Positions 17,746-26,542 of a stretch of 64,000 bases of DNA are shown here, in pieces. Numbering within the stretch: the stretch's first letter is position 1; every line of letters begins with the position of its first letter. The DNA comes from Marisimplicoccus sp038147335 (GTDB lineage: Bacteria; Bacteroidota; Bacteroidia; Flavobacteriales; Flavobacteriaceae): the NCBI GenBank assembly GCA_038147335.1, contig JAYQTK010000006.1:268846-332845 (forward strand). The letters run 5' to 3'. The notes under the pieces were generated by a model. It was not told where the DNA came from. It searched no databases and saw only the letters and a program-made list of their open reading frames with translations. The position numbers were made by a program, and so were the translations under genes.

Positions 17746-18165
17746 TTATCCTTCAAAATCTCTTGCTACTATAAACTTAGTTGTAACAGGTAACTTTTGT
17801 GCAGCTAATCTTAGTGCCTCTTTAGCAACTGCAATTGGTACACCCGAAACTTCAAAAAGAATTCTTCCAGGCTTTACAACAGCAACAAAATATTCAGGAG
17901 CACCTTTACCTTTACCCATCCTAACCTCAAGAGGTTTTTTTGTAATTGGTTTATCTGGAAAAATTTTGATCCACAGCATACCCTCTCTTTTCATATACCT
18001 TGTAGCTGCAATCCTAGCTGCCTCTATTTGTCTTGAAGTTAAAAACTTAGACTCTAAAGATTTAATTCCAAACATACCATTAGATAGTCTATGTCCTCTC
18101 TGGGACAAACCTTTCATTCGACCTTTCTGAGCTTTTCTGTATTTAGTTCTTTTTGGTGTTAACAT
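17746..18165 (-). CDS. rplP: 50S ribosomal protein L16
   Basis: Positions the CCA end of A-site tRNA in the large subunit. The 139-residue protein starts MLTPKRTKYRKAQKGRMKG and carries WIKIFPDKPITKKPLEVRMG, then GKGAPEYFVAVVKPGRILFE and the LPVTTKFIVA end. It follows rpsC by 6 bases. Confidence 0.97.
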   Translation of the reverse strand: MLTPKRTKYRKAQKGRMKGLSQRGHRLSNGMFGIKSLESKFLTSRQIEAARIAATRYMKREGMLWIKIFPDKPITKKPLEVRMGKGKGAPEYFVAVVKPGRILFEVSGVPIAVAKEALRLAAQKLPVTTKFIVARDFEG

Positions 18166-18171
18166 ATCTAA

Positions 18172-18882
18172 TTAACTTTTTCTTTCTCTTTGTCTATTAT
18201 TCTTCTTAGAATTACCAGAAGACTTTTTCATTCCCACTAATGGAGATAATTCTCTTTTTCCATAAACTTCACCTTTCATTATCCAAACCTTAATTCCAAG
18301 TCTACCATAAGTAGTATGAGCTTCAACTATTGCATAGTCAATATCCGCCCTAAAAGTAGAAAGAGGAATTCGACCTTCTTTATATGATTCTGACCTAGCC
18401 ATTTCTGCACCATTCAGTCTTCCTGATATTTGAATTTTAATACCTTCAGCATTCATCCTCATTGCTGCTGCAATAGCCATTTTTATTGCTCTTCTGTAGG
18501 AAATTCTATTCTCAATTTGTCTTGCAATACTGTTACCTACAAGGAAGGAGTCTAATTCAGGCCTTTTAATCTCATGTATGTTAAGCTGAACGTCTTTTGA
18601 GGTAATCTTTTTTAATTCCTCTTTTAATTTATCAACTTCTTGACCAGCTTTACCAATTATAATTCCAGGTCTAGCTGTAGTAATAGTAATGATAATTAAC
18701 TTAAGTGTTCTTTCAATTATTATACTTGAAACACTAGCACGTGAAAGTCTTGCATAAATATACTTTCTAATCTTATCATCTTCTGCAAGCTTATCTCCAT
18801 AATCTCTTCCACCATACCAGTTAGAATCCCAGCCTCTGATAATACCTAATCTATTTCCTATTGGATTTGTTTTTTGTCCCAT
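18172..18882 (-). CDS. rpsC: 30S ribosomal protein S3
   Basis: Head protein at the mRNA entry tunnel. The 236-residue protein begins MGQKTNPIGNRLGIIRGWDS and has a type II KH domain with the GxxG loop in IIIGKAGQEVDKL, followed by the C-terminal S3 domain (GRLNGAEMARSESYKEGRIP, IKVWIMKGEVYG) and a basic Ser/Lys/Asn-rich tail. Confidence 0.97.
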   Translation of the reverse strand: MGQKTNPIGNRLGIIRGWDSNWYGGRDYGDKLAEDDKIRKYIYARLSRASVSSIIIERTLKLIIITITTARPGIIIGKAGQEVDKLKEELKKITSKDVQLNIHEIKRPELDSFLVGNSIARQIENRISYRRAIKMAIAAAMRMNAEGIKIQISGRLNGAEMARSESYKEGRIPLSTFRADIDYAIVEAHTTYGRLGIKVWIMKGEVYGKRELSPLVGMKKSSGNSKKNNRQRERKS

Positions 18883-19284
18883 TTAATTTATTGTTTTTGA
18901 TGAAAGTATTAATGTTACATGATTAGATCTTTTTCTAATTCTATGAGCTCTACCCTGAGGAGCTGTTCTTATTCTTTTAAGCATACCTGCACTATCAACT
19001 CTTATCTCTTTAACAAATAGCTGAGCCGAGTCTATATCAGAATTTTCATTCTTAGATTGCCAATTAGAAATAGCTGAAACAAGAAGCTTTTCTAATCTTC
19101 TTGAAGCCTCCTTTGGACTAAATTTTAAAATAGATAGTGCGCTTGAGATATCTTCACCTCTTATTTGATCAGCTACTAATCGCATCTTTCTAGGAGAAGT
19201 AGGGCAATTATTAAGTTTAGCAAATGCTAAATCTTTCTTTGCCTCTTTTATTTTCTCAGCGCTATTTCTTTTTCTTGAACCCAT
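18883..19284 (-). CDS. rplV: 50S ribosomal protein L22
   Basis: Large-subunit protein whose hairpin lines the exit tunnel constriction. The core runs from about residue 24 (LNNCPTSPRKMRLVADQIRG) through KLLVSAISNW to the hairpin RIRTAPQGRAHRIRKRSNHV. It has a Lys-rich N-terminal extension of about 20 residues. Its start overlaps the rpsS stop by 1 base. Confidence 0.96.
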   Translation of the reverse strand: MGSRKRNSAEKIKEAKKDLAFAKLNNCPTSPRKMRLVADQIRGEDISSALSILKFSPKEASRRLEKLLVSAISNWQSKNENSDIDSAQLFVKEIRVDSAGMLKRIRTAPQGRAHRIRKRSNHVTLILSSKTIN

Positions 19285-19550
19285 TATCTTTTATTTCCAG
19301 AATGTCCTCTAAACGATCTTGTCGGAGAAAACTCTCCTAGTTTATGACCAACCATATTTTCTGTTATATAAACAGGAATAAATTGTCTACCATTATGAAC
19401 AGCAATAGTCTGTCCAACAAAGTCAGGAATAATCATAGAAGATCTTGACCATGTTTTAATAACAGTTTTTTTATTATCCTCTAAATTCTTGTTAACCTTC
19501 TTTAGAAGGCTAAGATGAACATATGGTCCTTTTTTTAATGATCTAGACAT
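19284..19550 (-). CDS. rpsS: 30S ribosomal protein S19
   Basis: Head protein that bridges to L5 with S13. The 88-residue protein has MSRSLKKGPYVHLSLLKKV, WSRSSMIIPDFVGQTIAVHN, and the conserved ENMVGHKLGEFSPTRSFRGH. It is 6 bases after rplB. Confidence 0.97.
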   Translation of the reverse strand: MSRSLKKGPYVHLSLLKKVNKNLEDNKKTVIKTWSRSSMIIPDFVGQTIAVHNGRQFIPVYITENMVGHKLGEFSPTRSFRGHSGNKR

Positions 19551-19556
19551 ACTTTT

Positions 19557-20381
19557 TTATTTTTTTCTTCTTTCAATTATAAATTTTGAAGATGCTTTCT
19601 TCTTCGATCTTGTTCTATATCCTTTTGCAGGAATACCTTTTTTAGACCTAGGATGACCACCAGATGCTTTTCCTTCACCTCCACCCATTGGATGGTCAAC
19701 AGGGTTCATAGCAACAGGTCTAGTTCTTGGTCTAATACCTAACCATCTCTTTCTACCTGCTTTTCCTGATGATACTAACTGGTTATCTGAATTAGAGACA
19801 GCGCCTATTGTGGCATAACATGTATTTAATATCAACCTTGTCTCTCCAGAAGGTAACTTGATTGTAACATACTTACCGTCTTTAGCCATTAACTGGGCAA
19901 ATGATCCAGCACTTCTAGAAATGCTAGCACCTTTTCCTGGATTAAGCTCAATACATGAAATTATTGTACCAAGAGGAATTTTACTTACAGGCATCGCGTT
20001 ACCAATTTCAGGTGTTGCTTTGTCACCAGAAATAACACTCTGTCCAACTTTTAAACCATTTTGAGCAATAATATATCTCTTCTCACCATCTTTATATTCT
20101 AATAGAGAAATAAATGCAGTTCTATTAGGGTCATATTCAATAGATTTAACTTCAGCAGTTACATCAAACTTATCTCTTTTGAAATCAATAATTCTATATC
20201 TTCTTTTATGACCACCACCACGGTACTTACTTGTCATTTTACCATGGTTATTTCTACCACCAGTTCTCTTTTTTGTAGTTAGTAACGACTTTTCAGGTTT
20301 ATCAGTTGTGATGGCATCAAATCCATTTACAATTCTGAATCTCTGCGAGGGTGTTACTGGTTTTAATTTTCTTACAGGCAT
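19557..20381 (-). CDS. rplB: 50S ribosomal protein L2
   Basis: Largest primary 23S rRNA binder, needed for subunit association and peptidyl-transferase centre assembly. The 274-residue protein shows TTKKRTGGRNNHGKMTSKYR, the central SH3-like domain, and KRWLGIRPRTRPVAMNPVDH followed by PMGGGEGKASGGHPRSKKG. In the PVDHP-x-GGGEG loop the variable residue is Met where many proteobacteria have His; I recall this as usual for Bacteroidota. Confidence 0.97.
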   Translation of the reverse strand: MPVRKLKPVTPSQRFRIVNGFDAITTDKPEKSLLTTKKRTGGRNNHGKMTSKYRGGGHKRRYRIIDFKRDKFDVTAEVKSIEYDPNRTAFISLLEYKDGEKRYIIAQNGLKVGQSVISGDKATPEIGNAMPVSKIPLGTIISCIELNPGKGASISRSAGSFAQLMAKDGKYVTIKLPSGETRLILNTCYATIGAVSNSDNQLVSSGKAGRKRWLGIRPRTRPVAMNPVDHPMGGGEGKASGGHPRSKKGIPAKGYRTRSKKKASSKFIIERRKK

Positions 20382-20383
20382 AA

Positions 20384-20674
20384 TTATAGATTGGCGAAGA
20401 AGTCAATTCTATCTCCTTCAGATATTTTTACTACCGCTTTCTTGTATGAACCTTTCTTACTATTTTGAATACCTCTTTTGGTATATCTAGTTCTAGACTC
20501 TGCTCCATATATCATGGTTCTTACTTTCTTTACTGAAACTCCATAAGAAGATTCAACTGCTTTTTTAATTTCAACTTTATTAGCATTCTTAGACACAAGA
20601 AAAGTATAAGTATTTCTTACTTCACTTTCGTTGGTTGCTTTTTCAGTTAATATTGGTTTTATAAGTATATCCAT
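20384..20674 (-). CDS. rplW: 50S ribosomal protein L23
   Basis: Tunnel-exit protein that docks trigger factor, SRP and SecY. The 96-residue protein reads MDILIKPILTEKATNESEVR and continues with YTFLVSKNANKVEIKKAVES and VKKVRTMIYGAES. It lies between rplD and rplB in standard S10 order. Confidence 0.96.
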   Translation of the reverse strand: MDILIKPILTEKATNESEVRNTYTFLVSKNANKVEIKKAVESSYGVSVKKVRTMIYGAESRTRYTKRGIQNSKKGSYKKAVVKISEGDRIDFFANL

Positions 20675-20682
20675 AATATAAT

Positions 20683-21309
20683 TTATTTCAAGGTTGATTC
20701 TATTCCCTCAACCGCACTTTCTAAAATCAAGATGTTATTTGCATCAGTAATTTCATAAGTGTTTAATTCTGAGTTAATTATAACTTTAGAATTTTTAATG
20801 TTTCTTGATGATAAATAAATGTTATTGTTAAGTTCATTTATTACCAATAATGTCTTTTTTGATTCTAATCCAAATGCTTTGATAATTTTCAAATAATCAG
20901 AAGTTTTTGGATTTGATAGCTTGAAATCCTCTAATATTAATATCTCATTATTTTTCGCCTTGTAGGCTAATGCAGATTTTCTAGCAAGCTTTTTTACCTT
21001 TTTATTTATTTTTTGATCATAAGATCTAGGTCTTGGACCAAATATTGTACCACCTCCTCTAAATAATGGGTTTTTAATACTTCCAGCCCTAGCAGTACCT
21101 GTACCTTTTTGCTTTTTTATCTTTCTAGTACTTCCTGCAATCTCAGCTCTTTCCTTTGACTTATGAAGACCTTTTCTATTGTTTGCAAGATATTGTTTAA
21201 CATCAAGATAAATAGCATGATCATTTGGCTCAATACCAAATATAGCTTTGTTAAGCTTAATTTTTTTATCAGTTTCTTTACCCTTTATGTTATGTACTTT
21301 AAGCTCCAT
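20683..21309 (-). CDS. rplD: 50S ribosomal protein L4
   Basis: Large-subunit protein whose loop reaches the exit-tunnel constriction; in E. coli it also represses the S10 operon. The 208-residue protein has the loop KKQKGTGTARAGSIKNPLFR and GGGTIFGPRPRSYDQKINKK, then a Rossmann-like C-terminal domain with LLVINELNNNIYLSSRNI. Its start overlaps the rplC stop by 1 base. Confidence 0.96.
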   Translation of the reverse strand: MELKVHNIKGKETDKKIKLNKAIFGIEPNDHAIYLDVKQYLANNRKGLHKSKERAEIAGSTRKIKKQKGTGTARAGSIKNPLFRGGGTIFGPRPRSYDQKINKKVKKLARKSALAYKAKNNEILILEDFKLSNPKTSDYLKIIKAFGLESKKTLLVINELNNNIYLSSRNIKNSKVIINSELNTYEITDANNILILESAVEGIESTLK

Positions 21310-21923
21310 TATTTTCTAACTGTTATATATGAGTTGTTGTGACCAGGAACACTTCCCTTTACAATTAAAATATTATCCTCCGACATTACTTTAACAACTT
21401 TTAAATTCAATACCTTAACTTTTGAATTTCCCGTTTGACCAGCCATTCTCATTCCTTTAAATACTCTTGAAGGATCAGAACCAGCACCAATAGAACCTGG
21501 AGCTCTCATCCTGTTATGCTGACCATGTGTTGAATCACCTACACCAGCAAATCCGTGTCTTTTAACAACACCTTGAAAACCTTTACCCTTTGTTATACCA
21601 GAAATATCTACAAATTCTCCTTCAACAAAATGATCAACAGTTATCTTATCTCCCAATTTGTAGTCACCATTGAATCCCTTGAACTCGACAAGCTTATTCA
21701 TAGGTTTAGATTTGCTTTTCTTGAAGTGACCTTCATATGACTTGGTAGTATTTTTGATTTTTTCATCAAATCCAAGCTGAAAAGAAGAATAGCCATCTTT
21801 ATCATCAGTTTTAATTTGAGTAATAGTACAAGGTCCTACCTGAAGTATAGTACAAGGAATGTTCTTACCACTTTCGTCGTAAATACTAGTCATTCCTATT
21901 TTTTTTCCAATTATACCTGACAT
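21309..21923 (-). CDS. rplC: 50S ribosomal protein L3
   Basis: Assembly-initiating large-subunit protein close to the peptidyl-transferase centre. The 204-residue protein begins MSGIIGKKIGMTSIYDESGK and has the core loop GKGFQGVVKRHGFAG and HGQHNRMRAPGSIGAGSDPS with the Gln that is methylated in E. coli. It is followed by the usual GQTGNSKVKVLNL. Confidence 0.97.
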   Translation of the reverse strand: MSGIIGKKIGMTSIYDESGKNIPCTILQVGPCTITQIKTDDKDGYSSFQLGFDEKIKNTTKSYEGHFKKSKSKPMNKLVEFKGFNGDYKLGDKITVDHFVEGEFVDISGITKGKGFQGVVKRHGFAGVGDSTHGQHNRMRAPGSIGAGSDPSRVFKGMRMAGQTGNSKVKVLNLKVVKVMSEDNILIVKGSVPGHNNSYITVRK

Positions 21924-21928
21924 AATGA

Positions 21929-22234
21929 TTACACTTTAATTTCAACTTCAACTCCACTAGGAAGCTCTAACTTCATTAGAGCATCAACAGTTTTTGATGA
22001 AGAACTATATATATCTAATAGCCTTTTATAAGAACACAGTTTAAATTGCTCTCTTGATTTTTTATTTACATGAGGAGATCTAAGAACAGTAAAAATCTTT
22101 TTGTGAGTTGGAAGAGGTATAGGTCCAGTAACAATAGCACCAGTATTCTTAACAGTCTTCACAATCTTGTCAGCAGACTTGTCAACTAAGTTGTAGTCGT
22201 AAGATTTTAATTTTATTCTAATTTTCTGACTCAT
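21929..22234 (-). CDS. rpsJ: 30S ribosomal protein S10
   Basis: Head protein that also serves as NusE in transcription antitermination with NusB. The 101-residue protein shows KIRIKLKSYDYNLVDKSADK, VTGPIPLPTHKKIFTVLRSP and HVNKKSREQFKLCSYKRLLD. It joins the str genes to the S10 genes; no tuf gene lies between fusA and rpsJ. Confidence 0.97.
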   Translation of the reverse strand: MSQKIRIKLKSYDYNLVDKSADKIVKTVKNTGAIVTGPIPLPTHKKIFTVLRSPHVNKKSREQFKLCSYKRLLDIYSSSSKTVDALMKLELPSGVEVEIKV

Positions 22235-22244
22235 AATTTATTTT

Positions 22245-24374
22245 TTATTCTGTTGTATTTCCTCTTATTTCAGAAATAACAGTTTCTGATATATTAGAAG
22301 GAGTTTCTGCATAATGAGAAAATTCCATTGTTGAAGTTGCTCTACCTGATGATAATGTTCTTAATGATGTAACATATCCAAACATTTCAGATAATGGAAC
22401 CTCACCTTTCACAACTTTTGCTCCTGCTCTATCATCCATAGAGTTAACCTGACCTCTTCTCCTATTTAAATCTCCTACTATATCACCCATATTTTCTTCT
22501 GGAGTAATAACTTCTAATTTCATTATAGGCTCCATAATAACCGCTTTTGCAGCTTTAGCTGCTACCTTAAATGCAAGTTTTGCAGCAAGTTCAAAAGAAA
22601 GTGAATCAGAATCTACAGGGTGGAAAGAACCATCCTCAAGAGTTACCTTCATAGAATCAACTTCAAATCCAGCAAGAGGACCATTTTTCATTGAATCCTT
22701 AAATCCTTTTTCAACAGATGGAATATACTCTCTAGGGATATTTCCACCTTTAATTAAGTTTACAAATTCAAGACCAGATTTACCTTGTTCACCTGGTTCA
22801 ATTGTAAATACAATATCAGCAAATTTACCACGCCCTCCAGTTTGCTTTTTATAAACTTCCCTGTGGCTTGCAGATTGAGTTAGAGCTTCTTTGTACTCAA
22901 CTTGAGGTTGACCTTGATTAACTTCTACTTTAAATTCCCTTCTAAGTCTGTCAACAATAATATCTAGGTGTAACTCACCCATACCTGAAATAACAGTCTG
23001 ACCAGAAGCTTCATCAGTTTTTACTTGGAATGTTGGATCTTCCTCAGCAAGTTTTGAAAGGGCTAACCCAAGCTTATCAACATCAGCTTTTGTTTTTGGC
23101 TCAACAGCAACACCAATTACGGGATCAGGGAATACCATACTTTCCAGAATAATTGGGGCTTTTTCAAATGAAAGAGTATCACCTGTTTTAATATCTTTAA
23201 ATCCAACTGCCGCACCAATATCTCCAGCTTCGATAAAGTCAATAGCATTTTGCTTGTTGGAGTGCATTTGGTATATTCTTGAAATTCTTTCTCTGTCACC
23301 TGATCTGTTATTTAGGACATAAGAACCTGCATCAAGTCTTCCAGAATAAACTCTAAAGAAAGCAAGTCTTCCTACAAATGGATCAGTGGCAATTTTGAAT
23401 GCTAGAGCAGAAAATGGTTCTGAAACGTTTGGTAATCTTGAAATTTCCTCTTCAGAATCTGGCTTAGTCCCAACAATTGCATCTTTATCTTCAGGTGAAG
23501 GCAAATATCTACAAACAGCGTCCAAAAGAAATTGAACACCTTTGTTTTTGAATGCTGAACCACAAATCATAGGGATTATACTAATATCTTGTGTAGCAGC
23601 TCTAAGTGCATTATGAACTTCATCTTCAGTAATAGAGTCTGGATCATCGAAATATTTCTCAAGTAAATTTTCATCATATTCAGCAACAGCTTCAATCAGT
23701 TCACCTCTAAGTCTTTCAGCTTCTTCTTTTAAATCATCTGGAATGTCAACAACATCAAATGTTGATCCAAAATTATCCTCATGCCAAACCATTGCAACAT
23801 TCTTTACAAGGTCAACAATACCCTTGAAATCCTCTTCATCACCAATATTAAGAACAATTGGTACTGCTTTTGAACCTAACTTTTCAATTACTTGATTACA
23901 AACACCTAAGAAGTTTGAACCTTGTCTATCCATTTTGTTAACAAAGCCTATTCTAGGAACTTTATAATTATCAGCTAGCCTCCAATTTGTTTCAGACTGA
24001 GGCTCTACACCATCAACAGCTGAAAATAAAAAAACAAGACCATCAAGAACTCTTAATGATCTATTTACCTCAACTGTGAAATCAACGTGACCTGGGGTGT
24101 CTATAATGTTGAAATGATATGATTTGGTTGAATCAATAGCTTTACCTTGATCAGTTGGAAAATTCCAGTTACATGTTGTGGCTGCAGATGTAATTGTAAT
24201 ACCTCTTTCTTGTTCCTGTTCCATCCAATCCATAGTTGCTGCACCATCATGAACCTCACCAATTTTGTGACTTACTCCAGTGTAGAATAAAATTCTTTCA
24301 GTAGTGGTAGTTTTACCAGCATCAATGTGAGCTGCAATACCAATATTTCTTGTAAATTTTAAATCTCTTGCCAT
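22245..24374 (-). CDS. fusA: Translation elongation factor G
   Basis: GTPase that drives ribosomal translocation and, with RRF, recycling. The 709-residue protein has the P-loop AHIDAGKTTTTERIL near residue 15, the switch I/G2 region EQERGITITSAATT, DTPGHVDF, and the G4 motif NKMDR. Domains II to V follow, with GMGELHLDIIVDRLRREF in domain III and FSHYAETPSNI near the end. It lies between rpsG and rpsJ, 9-10 bases from each. Confidence 0.98.
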   Translation of the reverse strand: MARDLKFTRNIGIAAHIDAGKTTTTERILFYTGVSHKIGEVHDGAATMDWMEQEQERGITITSAATTCNWNFPTDQGKAIDSTKSYHFNIIDTPGHVDFTVEVNRSLRVLDGLVFLFSAVDGVEPQSETNWRLADNYKVPRIGFVNKMDRQGSNFLGVCNQVIEKLGSKAVPIVLNIGDEEDFKGIVDLVKNVAMVWHEDNFGSTFDVVDIPDDLKEEAERLRGELIEAVAEYDENLLEKYFDDPDSITEDEVHNALRAATQDISIIPMICGSAFKNKGVQFLLDAVCRYLPSPEDKDAIVGTKPDSEEEISRLPNVSEPFSALAFKIATDPFVGRLAFFRVYSGRLDAGSYVLNNRSGDRERISRIYQMHSNKQNAIDFIEAGDIGAAVGFKDIKTGDTLSFEKAPIILESMVFPDPVIGVAVEPKTKADVDKLGLALSKLAEEDPTFQVKTDEASGQTVISGMGELHLDIIVDRLRREFKVEVNQGQPQVEYKEALTQSASHREVYKKQTGGRGKFADIVFTIEPGEQGKSGLEFVNLIKGGNIPREYIPSVEKGFKDSMKNGPLAGFEVDSMKVTLEDGSFHPVDSDSLSFELAAKLAFKVAAKAAKAVIMEPIMKLEVITPEENMGDIVGDLNRRRGQVNSMDDRAGAKVVKGEVPLSEMFGYVTSLRTLSSGRATSTMEFSHYAETPSNISETVISEIRGNTTE

Positions 24375-24383
24375 AATAATGTA

Positions 24384-24860
24384 TTAAAATCTGAAGTGTG
24401 AGAATGCTTTATTTGCTTCAGCCATTTTGTGAGTATCAACACGCTTTTTAACAGCAGCACCTTCTTCTTTAGCAGCTGCTAATATTTCTTGTGCAAGTTT
24501 TACAGCCATTGACTTTTCATTTCTTTTTCTTGAAGATGCTATAAGCCACTTCATAGCTAATGAAATTTTTCTGTCAGGTCTAATGGGTGTAGGTATTTGA
24601 AATGTAGCTCCTCCTACTCTTCTACTTCTAACTTCAACTTGTGGCATAACATTTGAAAGAGCATCTTTCCACAATTCAAGAGAGGTCTTTTCTTTATCTT
24701 CTTTTTTACTTTCAATAATATCTATCGCATCATAGAAAATCTTATATGCTGTAGATTTTTTTCCCTGCTGCATAAGGTTATTGACAAACCTTGTTACCAA
24801 TTGGTCATTAAACTTTGGATCAGGAATAAGGTCTCTTTTCTTGGATTGTTTCTTTCTCAT
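24384..24860 (-). CDS. rpsG: 30S ribosomal protein S7
   Basis: Primary binder of the 16S rRNA 3' domain, at the E site. The 158-residue protein has IPDPKFNDQLVTRFVNNLMQ, GKKSTAYKIFYDA, VEVRSRRVGGATFQIPTPIR and the end DTHKMAEANKAFSHFRF. It is 6 bases after rpsL. Confidence 0.97.
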   Translation of the reverse strand: MRKKQSKKRDLIPDPKFNDQLVTRFVNNLMQQGKKSTAYKIFYDAIDIIESKKEDKEKTSLELWKDALSNVMPQVEVRSRRVGGATFQIPTPIRPDRKISLAMKWLIASSRKRNEKSMAVKLAQEILAAAKEEGAAVKKRVDTHKMAEANKAFSHFRF

Positions 24861-24866
24861 TATGGT

Positions 24867-25241
24867 TTATTTTTTTGGTTTTTTACCACCATACTTGGAC
24901 CTTCGTTGCAGTCTCCCTTCTACACCAGCAGTGTCTAATGCTCCTCTGACAATATGGTATCTAACTCCAGGAAGATCTTTAACTCTACCTCCTCTTACCA
25001 AAACGATAGAGTGTTCTTGAAGATTGTGACCTTCACCTGGTATGTATGCATTGACTTCTTTTCCATTAGTAAGCCTAACCCTTGCTACTTTTCTCATAGC
25101 AGAATTTGGCTTTTTTGGAGTAGTAGTATATACCCTTGTACAAACTCCTCTTTTTTGAGGCGATTTATCAAGTGCAGCGGACTTACTCTTTTTCGACTGT
25201 GAAGTCCTTCCTTTTCTCACTAATTGCGATATTGTTGGCAT
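24867..25241 (-). CDS. rpsL: 30S ribosomal protein S12
   Basis: Decoding-centre protein and first gene of the 32-gene ribosomal cluster. The 124-residue protein begins MPTISQLVRKGRTSQSKKSK and has the segments TTPKKPNSAMRKVARVRL and RGGRVKDLPGVRYHIVRG. The lysines in PKKPNS and GRVKDLPG where streptomycin-resistance changes occur are the sensitive wild-type residues. A TAAATTTG box lies 32 bases upstream. Confidence 0.97.
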   Translation of the reverse strand: MPTISQLVRKGRTSQSKKSKSAALDKSPQKRGVCTRVYTTTPKKPNSAMRKVARVRLTNGKEVNAYIPGEGHNLQEHSIVLVRGGRVKDLPGVRYHIVRGALDTAGVEGRLQRRSKYGGKKPKK

Positions 25242-25273
25242 ACAATAATTATTAAATTCCGTATTAAAGCGTG

Positions 25274-25281
25274 CAAATTTA
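25274..25281 (-). promoter_or_regulatory. Candidate -7 box (TAAATTTG) for the ribosomal cluster starting at rpsL
   Basis: Minus-strand TAAATTTGCACG matches TAnnTTTG and lies 32 bases before the rpsL ATG, in the only gap above 100 bases on this side of the cluster. The rpmB box is followed by the same TTTGCACG. No -33 TTG is clear; an A/T-only stretch lies upstream. Confidence 0.5.
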
Positions 25282-25305
25282 AAATTTTTTTTTGGTTATT
25301 GTATG

Positions 25306-25342
25306 TATTATTGCATGTTTTTTTTAAAAAAAAACAATAATA
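25306..25342. repeat. A/T-only inverted repeat between mnmA and rpsL
   Basis: TATTATTG (25306-25313) pairs with CAATAATA (25335-25342), and a T8 run pairs with an A9 run inside them, leaving a CATG bulge at 25314-25317. It follows the mnmA stop in the minus direction and precedes the rpsL promoter box. It may be a weak transcript end for pyrG-yidC-mnmA or an AT-rich element upstream of the ribosomal promoter. Confidence 0.45.
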
Positions 25343-25346
25343 AAAG

Positions 25347-26537
25347 TTAAAGAATTACACCAGAGGCAATTAATTGATTTTTCTGGTAAATAGCTACAAA
25401 TTGACCTGGAGTTATAGCAGATTGAAATTCTTTAAATTTTACATAAAGAAAGTCTTCAAATTTTTCAACATTTATATCTTGAAGTTTTTGTCTGTACCTT
25501 ATCCTTGCTTTCAATTCTAAATCCTTTAAAATCAAGTAGTTATATGTATTATTTACCCAATTAATCTCAGAGTATTTTATTTTTAATACTTTTTTAAGCA
25601 ATCCAGGGTGACTTTTTCCTTCACCAACATAAATTTCATTTGAAGATGTATTTGTAGAGATAACAAACAATGGATCTTTGTAACCACCTATTGACAAACC
25701 TTTTCTCTGCCCAATTGTAAAAAAATGAGCTCCATGGTGTTGACCAATTATTCTTCCATCATTTTTTTTGTAAGAAATTCTAGTTGAGAGAAACTCTAGT
25801 TCTTCATATTTGTCAAGTTGATTTATATCATTTTTATATAAATCTGACTCCGAGGATATCTCGATAACATCACCTGTTCTTTTCTTTAATTTCTGTTGTA
25901 AAAAATCAGGAAGACTTACCTTTCCGACAAAACAAAGTCCCTGTGAGTCTTTTTTCTCAGCTGTAATTAAATTATTTTCTCTAGCAATCTTTCTTACTTC
26001 TGTTTTACTTAGATCACCTATTGGAAAAATTATTTTTTTTAATTGACTTTGATTAAGTTGACATAAAAAATATGATTGATCTTTAAGATTATCAATACCA
26101 GCATGAAGTTGGTAAGTAACATCTTCATTATTATTGTCCTCAATTACTCTACAATAGTGACCAGTTGCAACATAATCCGCACCTAGTGAAATAGCAATAT
26201 CCATGAACACATCAAACTTTATTTCTCTGTTGCATAAAATGTCAGGATTTGGTGTATTTCCTCTTGAATACTCATCAAACATATAGTCAATTATTCTTTC
26301 TTTGTACTCTTTACTTAAATCAACTGTTTGGAATGGTATATTTAATTTTTCTGCAACAAGCATTGCATCATTACTGTCTTCTAACCAAGGACATTCATCA
26401 GAAATAGTTACATTTTCATCATGCCAATTCTTCATAAATAAACCTATCAAATCGTAGCCTTTCTTTTTTAATAAAAAGGCTGCAACACTTGAGTCTACTC
26501 CTCCAGACAAGGCTATAACTACTTTATTTGTTTTCAT
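25347..26537 (-). CDS. mnmA: tRNA-specific 2-thiouridylase MnmA
   Basis: Thiolates U34 of tRNA-Lys, -Glu and -Gln in the cytosol, using ATP and relayed sulfur. The 396-residue protein has the PP-loop ALSGGVDSSVAAFLL, the catalytic Cys in PDILCNREIKFD and the second Cys in DSQGLCFVGKV, DQSYFLCQL, and a C-terminal beta-barrel ending in GQFVAIYQ. It starts 5 bases after yidC, so pyrG-yidC-mnmA looks like one transcript. Confidence 0.96.
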   Translation of the reverse strand: MKTNKVVIALSGGVDSSVAAFLLKKKGYDLIGLFMKNWHDENVTISDECPWLEDSNDAMLVAEKLNIPFQTVDLSKEYKERIIDYMFDEYSRGNTPNPDILCNREIKFDVFMDIAISLGADYVATGHYCRVIEDNNNEDVTYQLHAGIDNLKDQSYFLCQLNQSQLKKIIFPIGDLSKTEVRKIARENNLITAEKKDSQGLCFVGKVSLPDFLQQKLKKRTGDVIEISSESDLYKNDINQLDKYEELEFLSTRISYKKNDGRIIGQHHGAHFFTIGQRKGLSIGGYKDPLFVISTNTSSNEIYVGEGKSHPGLLKKVLKIKYSEINWVNNTYNYLILKDLELKARIRYRQKLQDINVEKFEDFLYVKFKEFQSAITPGQFVAIYQKNQLIASGVIL

Positions 26538-26542
26538 TGAGA

